64,000 nt of DNA from Lichenicoccus sp964247695 (GTDB lineage: Bacteria; Pseudomonadota; Alphaproteobacteria; Acetobacterales; Acetobacteraceae). The DNA lies in NCBI GenBank assembly GCA_964247695.1, contig CAXTVI010000021.1:16562-80561 (forward strand), read 5' to 3'. A model generated the notes under the pieces. It saw only the letters and a list, made by a program, of their open reading frames with translations, made no database searches and was not told the DNA's origin. A program made the translations under genes and the position numbers. Positions 42,746 to 51,299 of this stretch are shown one piece after another (the first letter of the stretch is position 1; each line of letters opens with the position of its first letter).

Positions 42746-43000
42746 CTAGAGCGACGACCGACATAGATGCGGGAGACATCTAGGTGGAACCTTGTTCACC
42801 TGAGGCGCCGCAGCCGACGCGCTGGAGAGACGGTCAAGTAGCCAATCGACATCCGGTCTCAGACCGGCAGCCGCAGCCTGACGCCTCGTCACGGTAATCG
42901 CGATTGACCAATACAAGATCGCCGCCTCCAGATCTCCGGCAGCCTCGCTCTTGAACGCCAGGTTACGCCAGAACGCCGGTTCGTCGACTGGTTCGGCCAT
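42746..43000 (-). CDS. Small hypothetical protein (about 84 aa)
   Basis: Start ATG at 42998-43000 gives MAEPVDEPAFWRNLAFKSEA, followed by a helical AGDLEAAILYWSIAITVTRR resembling a single TPR-like repeat, then a variable tail. An upstream GTG at 43009 is the alternative. No family recognised and no operon partner; it lies between two decayed genes. May be an orphan or remnant. Confidence 0.4.
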   Translation of the reverse strand: MAEPVDEPAFWRNLAFKSEAAGDLEAAILYWSIAITVTRRQAAAAGLRPDVDWLLDRLSSASAAAPQVNKVPPRCLPHLCRSSL

Positions 43001-43074
43001 GGCCCTCACTACCGCTCCACTGCTGTAGTAAGGCCTAGAGCACTAAAACATGGCAAGTAGATACGGCGGCGCCG

Positions 43075-43350
43075 CGCACCGCTCGGATCGAGGGAGTGTT
43101 TGGTGGCTTCGAGCAGCAGATCGACGGCACGGTGTCAGCGCTTGCGGCTGCCTCAACGGAGATGGAGGCGACAGCCCGGTCGATGAGCGGCAACGCCGCG
43201 CAGACCTGCAATCAGGCGACGGCGGTGGCGCAGGCGGCGCGGAGTCCAGACGCCGGTGTGCAGGCGGTTGCGGCGGCCTCGGAGGAGCTTGCCTCCTCGG
43301 CTGCAGAGATCAATCGCCGGCTTTCGGCATTGGCAGCCGCCGCTCGCTGA
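43075..43350 (+). pseudogene. Fragment of a methyl-accepting chemotaxis protein signalling domain
   Basis: The frame carries GVFGGFEQQIDGTVSALAAA, STEMEATARSMSGNAAQTCN, QATAVAQAARSPDAGVQAVA and AASEELASSAAEINRRLS. This is the N-terminal arm of an MCP coiled-coil domain (typically ...AAATEMEATAQSMSATAEETSRQATAVAAASEEAS...). It stops before the methylation-hairpin tip, and the sensor and membrane parts are missing upstream. A decayed remnant, not a working receptor. Confidence 0.7.
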
Positions 43351-43421
43351 GCGACGCAAGCGGGGGCGGCGGGAACATCGTCCCCGGGCATTTCCCGTTC
43401 AACGCTGTTTCCAACTCTGTC

Positions 43422-44345
43422 TCAGAACCAAACACGGGGAATCCTGAACGGCAGCATCGCCTGGGTCAAAGGCGCCGCGAAACGATCCAGGTCCAGGCTT
43501 TCGTGCATCGCTGAGGCCGGCTCGCCGAGCAGGTTCGTGTGCAGCACCGAGCGCGCATAGAACGGGCTGTCCTGCAGCGTGCGGGCAACGTGCGCGCCTG
43601 TCGGGTCCGAGCGGGTATGGCGCGGCAACCGCCATCGCGTGCGCGGCAGCCGCACATGCGCCGGGGCCTCGAACGGCGTGGCAACGCCGGTCCGATCCAC
43701 CAGCAACGACCGCTCCCGCGTCTCGCCGGCGCGATCGGTGGCGTCGTACAGGATCGCGGTGCGGCTGTCGGAGAGCGGCGCCCGGCACCAGTCCCAGCGC
43801 CGGAACGTCGACTCCAGCGGCCCGTCGCCATCGTTGCTGTCAAGGTAGCCGTCGCCGGTCCAGCGCAGGTCGGGCGCATCGAGTGCCACGTCGACCCGGG
43901 CACGCGGCGCGATCGGCGACCAGCGATGCAGGCCGCCCGCATCCAGCGTGACCCGCTGGCCGGTCAACGCCTGCGGACGGATGCGCACGTGGCCCGCGAT
44001 GCCGCGCGGCAGCGGGCAGCAGCGCTCGCGTATCTCGATGTCCAGAACGTCGTCGTGCCAGTGCAGGGTGCTCGGCCCGATCGCGAGATGCTGCGCGTCA
44101 CGCCGCAGGCTCTTGCTGCCACGCTCGGTCATCGCCCAGCGCTTCGTGCGCCCGTACAGCGACACGTTGAGCGCGCAATGCTGTTCGGCCGGTGGCGAAC
44201 CACGCCGGCGCATCCATGCGTAGTAGGGCGAGAACACGCTGCCGATAAAGGCGATCAGGGTGAGGCCGGTCTCGCCGTCCGGCGCGAGCGCGTCGATGTA
44301 CCACCAGACATAGCCGCCGGGTGCAACGAGCGTATCGAAGCGAGG
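43422..44345 (-). CDS. crtC: Carotenoid 1,2-hydratase (hydroxyneurosporene synthase), start unclear
   Basis: Adds water to the psi end of neurosporene/lycopene derivatives. VAPGGYVWWYIDALAPDG, IAFIGSVFSPYYAWMRRRG and TERGSKSL near the N-terminus, and the WDWCRAPLSDSRTAILYDAT region, are diagnostic. Coordinates run from the first conserved residues (PRFDTL, ~44345). No ATG, GTG or TTG exists in frame near there: the nearest upstream is ATG 44627, 94 codons into crtD. An ATG at the expected distance (in gcggatgctggcgg, ~44358) is in the crtD frame. Either an uncommon start, a frameshift, or a sequencing error is involved. Confidence 0.88.
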   Translation of the reverse strand, partial: PRFDTLVAPGGYVWWYIDALAPDGETGLTLIAFIGSVFSPYYAWMRRRGSPPAEQHCALNVSLYGRTKRWAMTERGSKSLRRDAQHLAIGPSTLHWHDDVLDIEIRERCCPLPRGIAGHVRIRPQALTGQRVTLDAGGLHRWSPIAPRARVDVALDAPDLRWTGDGYLDSNDGDGPLESTFRRWDWCRAPLSDSRTAILYDATDRAGETRERSLLVDRTGVATPFEAPAHVRLPRTRWRLPRHTRSDPTGAHVARTLQDSPFYARSVLHTNLLGEPASAMHESLDLDRFAAPLTQAMLPFRIPRVWF

Positions 44346-45826
44346 TCCGCCAGCATCCGCGCCGCCGCCAGGCGTCCGGACAGCGTCGCCATCGGCACTC
44401 CCGGGCCCGGATGCACGCTGCCCCCCGCCAGATACAGGCCCGGCAGCGCCGACCGGCTGCCCGGCCTGCGGAACGACGCCGCCCAGCCGTGCGAGGCCGG
44501 GCCGTACAGCGCTCCCGCCGTCCCCGGATACAGCCTCGCGAAGTCCGACGGGCTGGTCCGCAGCGTGGCCTGTATCCTCAGGTGCAGGCCGCCGCGGCTG
44601 AGTCGTGTCAGCATCCGTTGCGTGCATTCTTCGAGCTCCGTGCTGTCGAGGGGCCGCGTGTCGTCGGAGGCGGGCGCATTTACCAGGCAGAGCAGCCGCT
44701 CCGGCCCGTCCGGCTGCGGCAGTCCGGTCTCACGATCCTGGCCGCAGACATAGACGGTCGGCGAGATCGGCAGCCGCCCGCGACCGAACAGGTCGTCGAA
44801 TTCGCCGCGCGCGTCATGCGCGAAGAAGACGTTGTGCCGGATCAGCGGGAACCCCGAGGCCTCCGCCAGCACCGCCCAGGTTACCGCGGACAATGATCGG
44901 GCGCGGGGTGGCGTCGGCGGAACCGCATCGGCGCAGGCCGCGCCGAACAGGCCGCCGGCAATGGCGGCGGTATCGCCGTTGCACAGCACCGCGTCTGCGT
45001 CGATCCTCTCGCCGGAGCCCAGCACGACACCGCTCGCGCGGCCTTTGCGGACGTCGATCTCACGAACATCTGTCCCGTAGCGCAACTCCGCTCCGAGCTG
45101 AGCCGCGCGCTCGGCCATCGCGAGCGCCAGCCTGTGCATGCCGCCTTCCACGAACCACACACCCTGCTGCTCGACATGCGCGATCAGCATGAGCGTGGCC
45201 GGCGCCTCGTAGGGCGAGGAGCCGCAATAGGTCGCGTAGCGGCCGAACAGCTGGCGCAGGCGCGGATCGTGGAAATGCCGGGCGAGGGCGGTCGCCATGC
45301 GGGTGAACGGGCCGATGCCGAACAGGGCGGCAGGACCGGCCCGGCGCGTCAGCTCGACCACGTTCGGCTTTGCCACGCGCATGAAGGATGCATCGAGCGT
45401 GCGGGTGATCTCGGCCGCCCGCAAGCGGAACACGTCGTAGCGACGCGCCTCGTCAGAACCCGCGAACGCGCCGATCGCATCGCGCGACCGCGCGGGATCG
45501 GCGAACAGGTCGAGCGCCGGGCCATGGCTCCAGGCGTGCCGCGCCAGCCGCTCGGCCGGATGCAGCGAGACATGGTGCTCAAGCGCGCTGCCGCTCTCCT
45601 CGAACAGCGCGTCGAACACGTCGCGCATGGTCAGCACGGTCGGCCCCGCATCCAGCGGCGGTGCGGCGCCGGGCACCGGAACGGTTCGCATCTTGCCGCC
45701 GGGCTGCAGCCCGCGCTCCAGCACCGTGACGGCAACGCCTTGCCGCGCCAGGTCGATCGCCGCGGCCAGGCCACCCATCCCGGCACCGATGATCGCCACC
45801 CGATCCTGCCGACCCGCCGTCACCAC
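44255..45826 (-). CDS. crtD: Methoxyneurosporene/hydroxyneurosporene desaturase CrtD (about 523 aa)
   Basis: CrtI-family 3,4-desaturase of carotenoid end groups. FAD fold AIIGAGMGGLAAAIDLARQG, LERGLQPGGKMRTV, PPLDAGPTVLTMRDVFDALF, and the C-terminal LPGLYLAGGSVHPGPGVPMA. GTG at 45826 (or 45823) is the likely start. The frame is open much farther upstream, but that part lies in and beyond the PpsR-box region. The last ~30 residues (after ADLASIR) overlap the beginning of crtC. Divergent from crtE. Confidence 0.93.
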   Translation of the reverse strand: MVTAGRQDRVAIIGAGMGGLAAAIDLARQGVAVTVLERGLQPGGKMRTVPVPGAAPPLDAGPTVLTMRDVFDALFEESGSALEHHVSLHPAERLARHAWSHGPALDLFADPARSRDAIGAFAGSDEARRYDVFRLRAAEITRTLDASFMRVAKPNVVELTRRAGPAALFGIGPFTRMATALARHFHDPRLRQLFGRYATYCGSSPYEAPATLMLIAHVEQQGVWFVEGGMHRLALAMAERAAQLGAELRYGTDVREIDVRKGRASGVVLGSGERIDADAVLCNGDTAAIAGGLFGAACADAVPPTPPRARSLSAVTWAVLAEASGFPLIRHNVFFAHDARGEFDDLFGRGRLPISPTVYVCGQDRETGLPQPDGPERLLCLVNAPASDDTRPLDSTELEECTQRMLTRLSRGGLHLRIQATLRTSPSDFARLYPGTAGALYGPASHGWAASFRRPGSRSALPGLYLAGGSVHPGPGVPMATLSGRLAAARMLADLASIRSLHPAAMSGGTSTRSRRTARPASP

Positions 45827-45848
45827 GTGATCCAGTTGTTGACGCGAG

Positions 45849-45866
45849 TGTCTAACATGATTGACA
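45849..45866. promoter_or_regulatory. PpsR/CrtJ operator, crtD-crtE intergenic
   Basis: Exact TGT-N12-ACA match (tgtctaacatgattgaca). It has nearly the same half-site sequence as the box before bchF. It lies 23 bases upstream of the proposed crtD start and 58 bases before crtE, so it can govern both the crtDC and the crtEF-bchCXYZ-puf transcripts. Confidence 0.75.
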
Positions 45867-45923
45867 GTATCAAACGACAGGCAAAGCTGACACAAGCCTG
45901 CTGCTGCAAAGGGGTGGCGTCCG

Positions 45924-46799
45924 ATGGACATCCTGATCCGGATCGAGCGTGTGCTGGAAGCGGCGCTCTCACGCAGCGACCAGCCGGACGGTCCGCCGCT
46001 GCTGGCCGAGGCGGTGCGCCATGCGGTGTTCCCAGGCGGCGCCCGTGTCCGTCCCCGGCTGTGCCTGTCGGTGGCGCTGGCCTGCGGCGCGGACGCGCGC
46101 GCGGCCGAGATTGCCGAAGTCGCGGGGGCGGCGATCGAGTTGCTGCATTGCGCCTCCCTGGTGCATGACGACCTTCCCTGCTTCGACAACGCGCCGACGC
46201 GGCGCGGGCTGCCTTCGGTGCATCGCGCGTTCGGCGAGCCGCTTGCGGTGCTGGCGGGAGACGCCCTGATCGTGCTCGCCTTCGAGACGCTGGCACTCAG
46301 CATCAAGCGTTCGGCCCTGCTGGGACCGCTGACGGCGCTGGTCGCGCGTGCCGCGGGGTCGCCGCATGGCCTGGTTGCCGGGCAGGCGTGGGAATGCGAG
46401 AGCCAGGTGGTGCTGGCGACCTACCAGCGCGCCAAGACCGCCTCGCTGTTCGCCTGCGCCACCCAGGCCGGCGCCATCGCCGCCGGCGCCGATCCGGCGC
46501 AGTGGCGCGCCCTTGGCGACTGCCTCGGCGAAGCCTACCAGGTTGCCGACGACATCAATGACAGCGTCGGCGATGCCGCGATCCTCGGCAAGCCGTGCGG
46601 CCAGGATCTCGCCCTCGGACGGCCGAGTGCGGTACTGCGGCACGGGCTCGACGGCGCGCACGACCACCTCGACCGGCTGGTCGCGGCCTCCGTCGCGGCG
46701 ATCCCGGACTGTCCGGGCGCCTCGATGCTGACCGTGCTGATCCGGCGCGAGTTGCGGCGCCTGCTGCTTCCCACGCTGGCCGCATCCCAGGCGGCCTGA
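45924..46799 (+). CDS. crtE: Geranylgeranyl diphosphate synthase (291 aa)
   Basis: Trans-prenyltransferase that extends FPP/DMAPP to GGPP for carotenoids and the bacteriochlorophyll tail. First Asp-rich motif in SLVHDDLPCFDNAPTRRGLP; second in AYQVADDINDSVGDAAILGKP. VFPGGARVRPRLCLSVALAC and GLVAGQAWE are typical. ATG 45924. First gene of the crtEF-bchCXYZ-puf array. Confidence 0.94.
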   Translation: MDILIRIERVLEAALSRSDQPDGPPLLAEAVRHAVFPGGARVRPRLCLSVALACGADARAAEIAEVAGAAIELLHCASLVHDDLPCFDNAPTRRGLPSVHRAFGEPLAVLAGDALIVLAFETLALSIKRSALLGPLTALVARAAGSPHGLVAGQAWECESQVVLATYQRAKTASLFACATQAGAIAAGADPAQWRALGDCLGEAYQVADDINDSVGDAAILGKPCGQDLALGRPSAVLRHGLDGAHDHLDRLVAASVAAIPDCPGASMLTVLIRRELRRLLLPTLAASQAA

Positions 46800-46813
46800 C
46801 CCCAAGCCGCGAT

Positions 46814-47899
46814 TTGCTGTCCTCCCTCGTCGACCGGCTGCAGAGCAGCCCGCGCTTCCGCGCGCTCGCCGGCGCCTTTCCGCTGTCGCGGCCGATCGCG
46901 CGGCGGCGGGCGCGGGCGGTGTTCGACCTCACCGCCGGCTTCGTCTATTCGCAGGTCCTGCTGGCCTGCGTGCAGCTCGACCTGCCGCGCATCCTGCTGC
47001 AGGGAGCGGCCACGCCCGACGCGCTGGCGGTGCGTCTCGCCTTGTCGCCCGACGCCACGACACGGCTGTTGAACGCCGCGACCGCCCTGCGTATCGCCAG
47101 GCGCCGCCGTGACGGACGCTACGGGCTGGGGCGTGCCGGCGCGGCGCTCGTCGACAATCCCGGCGTGAACGCGATGATCGCGCACCACCGGCTGCTGTAC
47201 GACGATCTGCGCGATCCGGTGGCACTGCTGCGCGGCGAGAGCGGCGCGACGCGGCTCGCCCGCTACTGGCCCTACGCAGGACATGGAGCGCCACCCGATG
47301 CAACCGAGGCTGCCGCCTATTCGGCGCTGATGGCGGCGTCGCAGGCGATGGTCGCCGAGCAGGCGCTCGCCGCCTACGACGTGCGCCGCCACCGCGTGCT
47401 GCTCGACGTCGGCGGCGGCGATGGCAGCTTCCTGGCGGCGGCAGGGCGGCGTGCGGCCGGTCTGCGGCTCGTCCTGTTCGACCTGCCCGCGGTTGCGGAC
47501 CTGGCGCAGGAGCGGTTCGCGCGGGACGGCCTGTCCGCGCGCGCAATGGTCCGCCCGGGCAATTTCCGCGCTGACCCGCTGCCCGTCGGCGCCGACCTGA
47601 TGTCGTTCGTGCGTGTGCTGCACGACCACGATGACGACACCGTCCGCCGACTGCTCCGGGCGGCTCGTACGGCGCTGGCGCCGGGCGGCACCCTGCTGGT
47701 GATCGAGCCGATGGCCGCAACGCCGGGGGCGGAGGCGATGGGGGATGCATATTTCGGCTTCTACCTGCTGGCGATGGGCAGCGGCATGCCGCGCAGCGCC
47801 ACACGCCTGCAGGCGATGCTGCGCGAGGCCGGCTTCGCGCGATCCGGATTGCTGAAGACCAACCTGCCGCTGGTCACGCAGGTCATCGCCGCAGGCTGA
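46814..47899 (+). CDS. crtF: Demethylspheroidene O-methyltransferase-type enzyme (about 361 aa)
   Basis: SAM-dependent methylation of the tertiary hydroxyl introduced by CrtC. N-terminal winged-helix-like dimerisation region (AVFDLTAGFVYSQVLLACVQ) and Rossmann methyltransferase domain with LLDVGGGDGSFLAAAGRR, RPGNFRADPLP and LMSFVRVLHDHDDDTVRRLL. No ATG or GTG lies between crtE and the conserved start, so TTG 46814 is proposed, without a clear Shine-Dalgarno. Follows crtE by 14 bases. Confidence 0.9.
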   Translation: MLSSLVDRLQSSPRFRALAGAFPLSRPIARRRARAVFDLTAGFVYSQVLLACVQLDLPRILLQGAATPDALAVRLALSPDATTRLLNAATALRIARRRRDGRYGLGRAGAALVDNPGVNAMIAHHRLLYDDLRDPVALLRGESGATRLARYWPYAGHGAPPDATEAAAYSALMAASQAMVAEQALAAYDVRRHRVLLDVGGGDGSFLAAAGRRAAGLRLVLFDLPAVADLAQERFARDGLSARAMVRPGNFRADPLPVGADLMSFVRVLHDHDDDTVRRLLRAARTALAPGGTLLVIEPMAATPGAEAMGDAYFGFYLLAMGSGMPRSATRLQAMLREAGFARSGLLKTNLPLVTQVIAAG

Positions 47900-47926
47900 A
47901 CCGTCAGCCGCAATTGTCGATGCCTG

Positions 47927-47944
47927 TGTCAAATTAGGTTGACA
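47927..47944. promoter_or_regulatory. PpsR/CrtJ operator upstream of bchC
   Basis: Exact TGT-N12-ACA (tgtcaaattaggttgaca) in the 88-base crtF-bchC gap. A second, imperfect copy begins at TGT 47915 (TGT-N12-CAA). Paired boxes before bchC are a classic PpsR/CrtJ arrangement. It suggests an internal promoter for bchCXYZ-puf in addition to read-through from crtE. Confidence 0.75.
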
Positions 47945-47987
47945 CAAAATCCCGTCGCGCTAGCCTGACAACCTTGGAGGGGATTCC

Positions 47988-48920
47988 ATGCGCACACTTG
48001 CTGTCGTGATGAGTGCCCCCGGGCATGCCGCCCTCGAGCCGCTCGATCTGGTGCCGCCCGGCGACGCGGACGTGGTCGTCGACATCGCCTGGAGCGGCAT
48101 CAGCGCCGGCACCGAACGGCTGCTCTGGTCGGGGCGCATGCCCGACTTCCCCGGTATGGGATATCCGCTGGTGCCCGGCTACGAATCCGTCGGTCGCATC
48201 GTCGAAGCCGGTGCTGCCTCCGGTCGCACCGAAGGCGACATGGTGTTCGTGCCGGGTGCGCGGTGCTTCGGGTCCGTGCGCGGCCTGTTCGGCGGGGCCG
48301 CGGCGCGACTGGTGACCGGCGGCGTGCGCGTGGTGCCGATCGCGAACGATCTCGGCGAGCGCGGCACCCTGCTGGCCCTGGCCGCGACGGCCCATCACGC
48401 CGTGGCCGCGCAGGCGCCCGATCTCGTGGTCGGGCATGGCGTGCTCGGACGGCTGATCGCGCGCATCACGCTCGCACTCGGTCATCCGGCGCCCGTCGTC
48501 TGGGAGGCGCTGCCGGATCGCAGTGCCGGCGCCGACGGCTACGTCGTCACCAATGCGGAGCAGGATGCCGGCCGCTCCTATCGCTGCATCGTCGATGCAA
48601 GCGGCGATGCCGGGCTGCTCGACAGCCTGATCGCTCGACTGGCGCCGGGCGGCGAGGTCGTGCTCGCCGGCTTCTATGCCGGCACGCTGTCGTTCGCGTT
48701 CCCGCCCGCCTTCATGCGCGAGGCGCGCCTGCGCTGTGCCGCGGAGTGGAAGCCCGGCGACCTCGCGGTCGTGCAGCGCCTGATCGCGGAGAAGCGCCTG
48801 TCGCTCGACAACCTCATCACGCATCGCCGACCGGCTGCATCCGCACAGGATGCTTACCACACCGCCTTCAACGATATCGGCTGCCTCAAGATGATTCTCG
48901 ACTGGAGCGCCTCAGCATGA
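47988..48920 (+). CDS. bchC: 3-hydroxyethyl bacteriochlorophyllide a dehydrogenase (310 aa)
   Basis: Oxidises the C3 hydroxyethyl group to acetyl, the last side-chain step. MDR (alcohol dehydrogenase-like) fold: DIAWSGISAGTERLLWSGRM, YPLVPGYESVGRIVEAG, APDLVVGHGVLGRLIARITL and a C-terminal TAFNDIGCLKMILDW. ATG 47988 with TTGGAGGGGAT just upstream (GGAGG). The stop overlaps bchX. Confidence 0.96.
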   Translation: MRTLAVVMSAPGHAALEPLDLVPPGDADVVVDIAWSGISAGTERLLWSGRMPDFPGMGYPLVPGYESVGRIVEAGAASGRTEGDMVFVPGARCFGSVRGLFGGAAARLVTGGVRVVPIANDLGERGTLLALAATAHHAVAAQAPDLVVGHGVLGRLIARITLALGHPAPVVWEALPDRSAGADGYVVTNAEQDAGRSYRCIVDASGDAGLLDSLIARLAPGGEVVLAGFYAGTLSFAFPPAFMREARLRCAAEWKPGDLAVVQRLIAEKRLSLDNLITHRRPAASAQDAYHTAFNDIGCLKMILDWSASA

Positions 48921-49879
48921 ACGCACACACACAGATCGTGCCCGAAGCGCAGGCAGACGCCGCCAGCAAGCCGGAGACGCAGATCATCGCGATCTACGGC
49001 AAGGGCGGCATCGGCAAGAGCTTCACGCTGGCGAACCTGTCCTACACGATGGCGCAGCACGGCAAGCGCGTGCTGCTGATCGGTTGCGATCCGAAGAGCG
49101 ACACCACCTCGCTGCTGTTCGGCGGCCGCTCGTGCCCCACGATCATCGAGACCTCGTCACGCCGGAAACTCGCCGGCGAAAAGGTCGAGATCGGCGACGT
49201 CTGCTTCAAGCGCGACGGCGTGTTCGCGATGGAACTGGGTGGCCCGGAGGTCGGTCGCGGCTGCGGCGGGCGCGGGATCATCCACGGCTTCGAGCTGCTT
49301 GAGAAGCTCGGCTTCCACGACTGGGGCTTCGACTACGTGCTGCTCGATTTCCTCGGCGACGTGGTGTGCGGCGGCTTCGGCCTGCCGATCGCGCGCGACA
49401 TGTGCCAGAAGGTGATCGTGGTCGGCTCGAACGACCTGCAGTCGCTGTATGTCGCCAACAACGTCTGCTCGGCGGTGGAGTATTTCAACAAGCTCGGCGG
49501 CCATGTCGGCGTCGCCGGCCTGGTGATCAACAAGGATGACGGCACCGGCGAGGCGCAGGCCTTTGCGAATGCGGTCGGCATCCCGGTGCTTGCCGCCATT
49601 CCCGCCGATGACGACATCCGCCGCAAGAGTGCCAACTACGAGATCATCGGCCGGCCCGGCAGCCCCTGGGAGCCGCTGTTCATGTCTCTCGCGACGCAGG
49701 TCGCCGAGGCGCCGCCGCTGCGTCCGCACCCGCTCAGCCACGACAACCTGCTCGACCTGTTCAAGGGCGATGCGGTCGGGCGCGGCGTCGTGCTCGAGCC
49801 CGCCAGCATGTCCGACATGTGCGCCGGGATCGCCGCCATCGAGCAGCCGTCGCTTGAAGTCATCTATGAGGGTGCTTAG
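48917..49879 (+). CDS. bchX: Chlorophyllide reductase iron-sulfur ATPase BchX (320 aa)
   Basis: NifH-like reductase component that feeds BchYZ to reduce ring B. Walker A IYGKGGIGKSFTLANLS, GCDPKSDTTSLLFGG, and cluster ligands Cys116 (GRGCGGRGI) and Cys151 (GDVVCGGFG). The SF after GKS, in place of ST, is a BchX trait that separates it from BchL. ATG 48917 overlaps the bchC stop. Confidence 0.97.
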   Translation: MNAHTQIVPEAQADAASKPETQIIAIYGKGGIGKSFTLANLSYTMAQHGKRVLLIGCDPKSDTTSLLFGGRSCPTIIETSSRRKLAGEKVEIGDVCFKRDGVFAMELGGPEVGRGCGGRGIIHGFELLEKLGFHDWGFDYVLLDFLGDVVCGGFGLPIARDMCQKVIVVGSNDLQSLYVANNVCSAVEYFNKLGGHVGVAGLVINKDDGTGEAQAFANAVGIPVLAAIPADDDIRRKSANYEIIGRPGSPWEPLFMSLATQVAEAPPLRPHPLSHDNLLDLFKGDAVGRGVVLEPASMSDMCAGIAAIEQPSLEVIYEGA

Positions 49880-49881
49880 GC

Positions 49882-51297
49882 ATGGATGACTACGATCCCG
49901 GCCTGACCGTTCCCGCGGCGCCGGATGCCGGCTGCCATGGCGGTCGCGAGACGCTGGTGGCGGCGGCGCGCGCGGCCGGCAGCGGGGCGTCGATGGACCG
50001 CTTGCTCGCGGATTATCCGCGCGGGCCGCACGACCAGCCGCAATCGATGTGCCCGGCCTTCGGCTCGCTGCGTGTCGGCCTGCGCATGCGCCGTGTCGCG
50101 ACCATCCTAAGCGGCTCGGCCTGCTGCGTGTACGGCCTCAGCTTCACCTCGCGCTTCTACGGCGCCCGGCGCAGCGTGGGCTACGTGCCGTTCAATTCGG
50201 AGAGCCTGGTACGCGGCCAGCTGTTCGAGGACATCCGCGACGCCGTCATCGAGACCGCCGATCCGGCGAACTACGACGCGGTGGTGGTGATCAATCTCTG
50301 CGTGCCGACGGCATCCGGCGTGCCGCTCGACCTGCTGCCCAAACAGATCAACGGCGTGCGCGTCATCGGCATCGACGTGCCCGGCTTCGGAGTGCCGACG
50401 CACGCCGAAGCCAAGGACGTGCTGGCCGGGGCCATGCTGCGCGCCGCCCGCGCCGAGATCGAGGCCGGCCCGGTGCAGCGGCCGCGCGGTCCGCGCATTG
50501 ACCAACCGACAGTGGCGATGGTCGGCGAGATGTTTCCCGCCGATCCGATGGTGGTCGCCGGCCTGCTGGCGCCGCTCGGCCTCGGGATGGCGCCGCCGAC
50601 CCCGGCACGCGAGTGGCGCGACCTGTATGGTGCGCTCGATTGCGCGGTGGTGGCCGCGGTGCATCCATTCTACACCGCCGCCTTCCGCGAGTTCACCGCG
50701 GCGGGACGGCCGATCGTCGCCTCCGGCCCGGTCGGCGCCGCTGCCACCGAGGGCTGGCTGGGATCTGTCGCCGCCGCCGCCGGAGTGCCGCAGTCACGCC
50801 TGGACGCAGCACTCGATGCGTCGCTGCCGGCGCTGCGCGCCGTGCTCGCGGCAAACCCGATCAAGGCCCGTATCACGCTCTCCGGCTACGAAGGCTCCGA
50901 ACTGCTGGTGGCGCGCCTGCTGGTCGAGGCCGGCGCCGAGCTGCCCTATGTCGGCACTGCCTGCCCGGCCACGGACTGGACCGAGGCCGACCGGATCTGG
51001 CTCGAGGCGCGCGGCGTGCACGTGCAGTTCCGCGCCTCGCTCGAGCAGGACCTGCAGGCGATGCGGGTGGTGCGGCCGGATCTCGCCATCGGCACCACGC
51101 CGGTGGTGCAGAAGGCCAAGGAGCAGGGCATTCCGGCGGTCTACTACACCAACATGGTGTCGGGCCGCCCGCTGCTCGGCCCGCCCGGCATCGGCGCGAT
51201 CGCGCAGATCGTGCGAGCGCAGACCAATGGGCGCGAGCGGTTCGCCCGCATGGTGTCGTTCTTCGGCACGCCTCCCACGCCAGCGACCGGAGCCTGA
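49882..51297 (+). CDS. bchY: Chlorophyllide reductase subunit Y (471 aa)
   Basis: NifD-like half of the BchYZ component. QSMCPAFGSLRVGLRMRRVA and ATILSGSACCVYGLSFTSRF carry the cluster cysteines, with VVINLCVPTASGVPLDLLP and YEGSELLVARLLVEAGAELP in the body. ATG 49882, two bases after bchX. The stop overlaps bchZ. Confidence 0.97.
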   Translation: MDDYDPGLTVPAAPDAGCHGGRETLVAAARAAGSGASMDRLLADYPRGPHDQPQSMCPAFGSLRVGLRMRRVATILSGSACCVYGLSFTSRFYGARRSVGYVPFNSESLVRGQLFEDIRDAVIETADPANYDAVVVINLCVPTASGVPLDLLPKQINGVRVIGIDVPGFGVPTHAEAKDVLAGAMLRAARAEIEAGPVQRPRGPRIDQPTVAMVGEMFPADPMVVAGLLAPLGLGMAPPTPAREWRDLYGALDCAVVAAVHPFYTAAFREFTAAGRPIVASGPVGAAATEGWLGSVAAAAGVPQSRLDAALDASLPALRAVLAANPIKARITLSGYEGSELLVARLLVEAGAELPYVGTACPATDWTEADRIWLEARGVHVQFRASLEQDLQAMRVVRPDLAIGTTPVVQKAKEQGIPAVYYTNMVSGRPLLGPPGIGAIAQIVRAQTNGRERFARMVSFFGTPPTPATGA

Positions 51298-51299
51298 CG

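Noticed and set aside
43096..43350. A functional 84-aa protein
   Set aside because: The sequence matches only part of a chemoreceptor signalling domain; missing sensor, membrane and tip regions make it a remnant.
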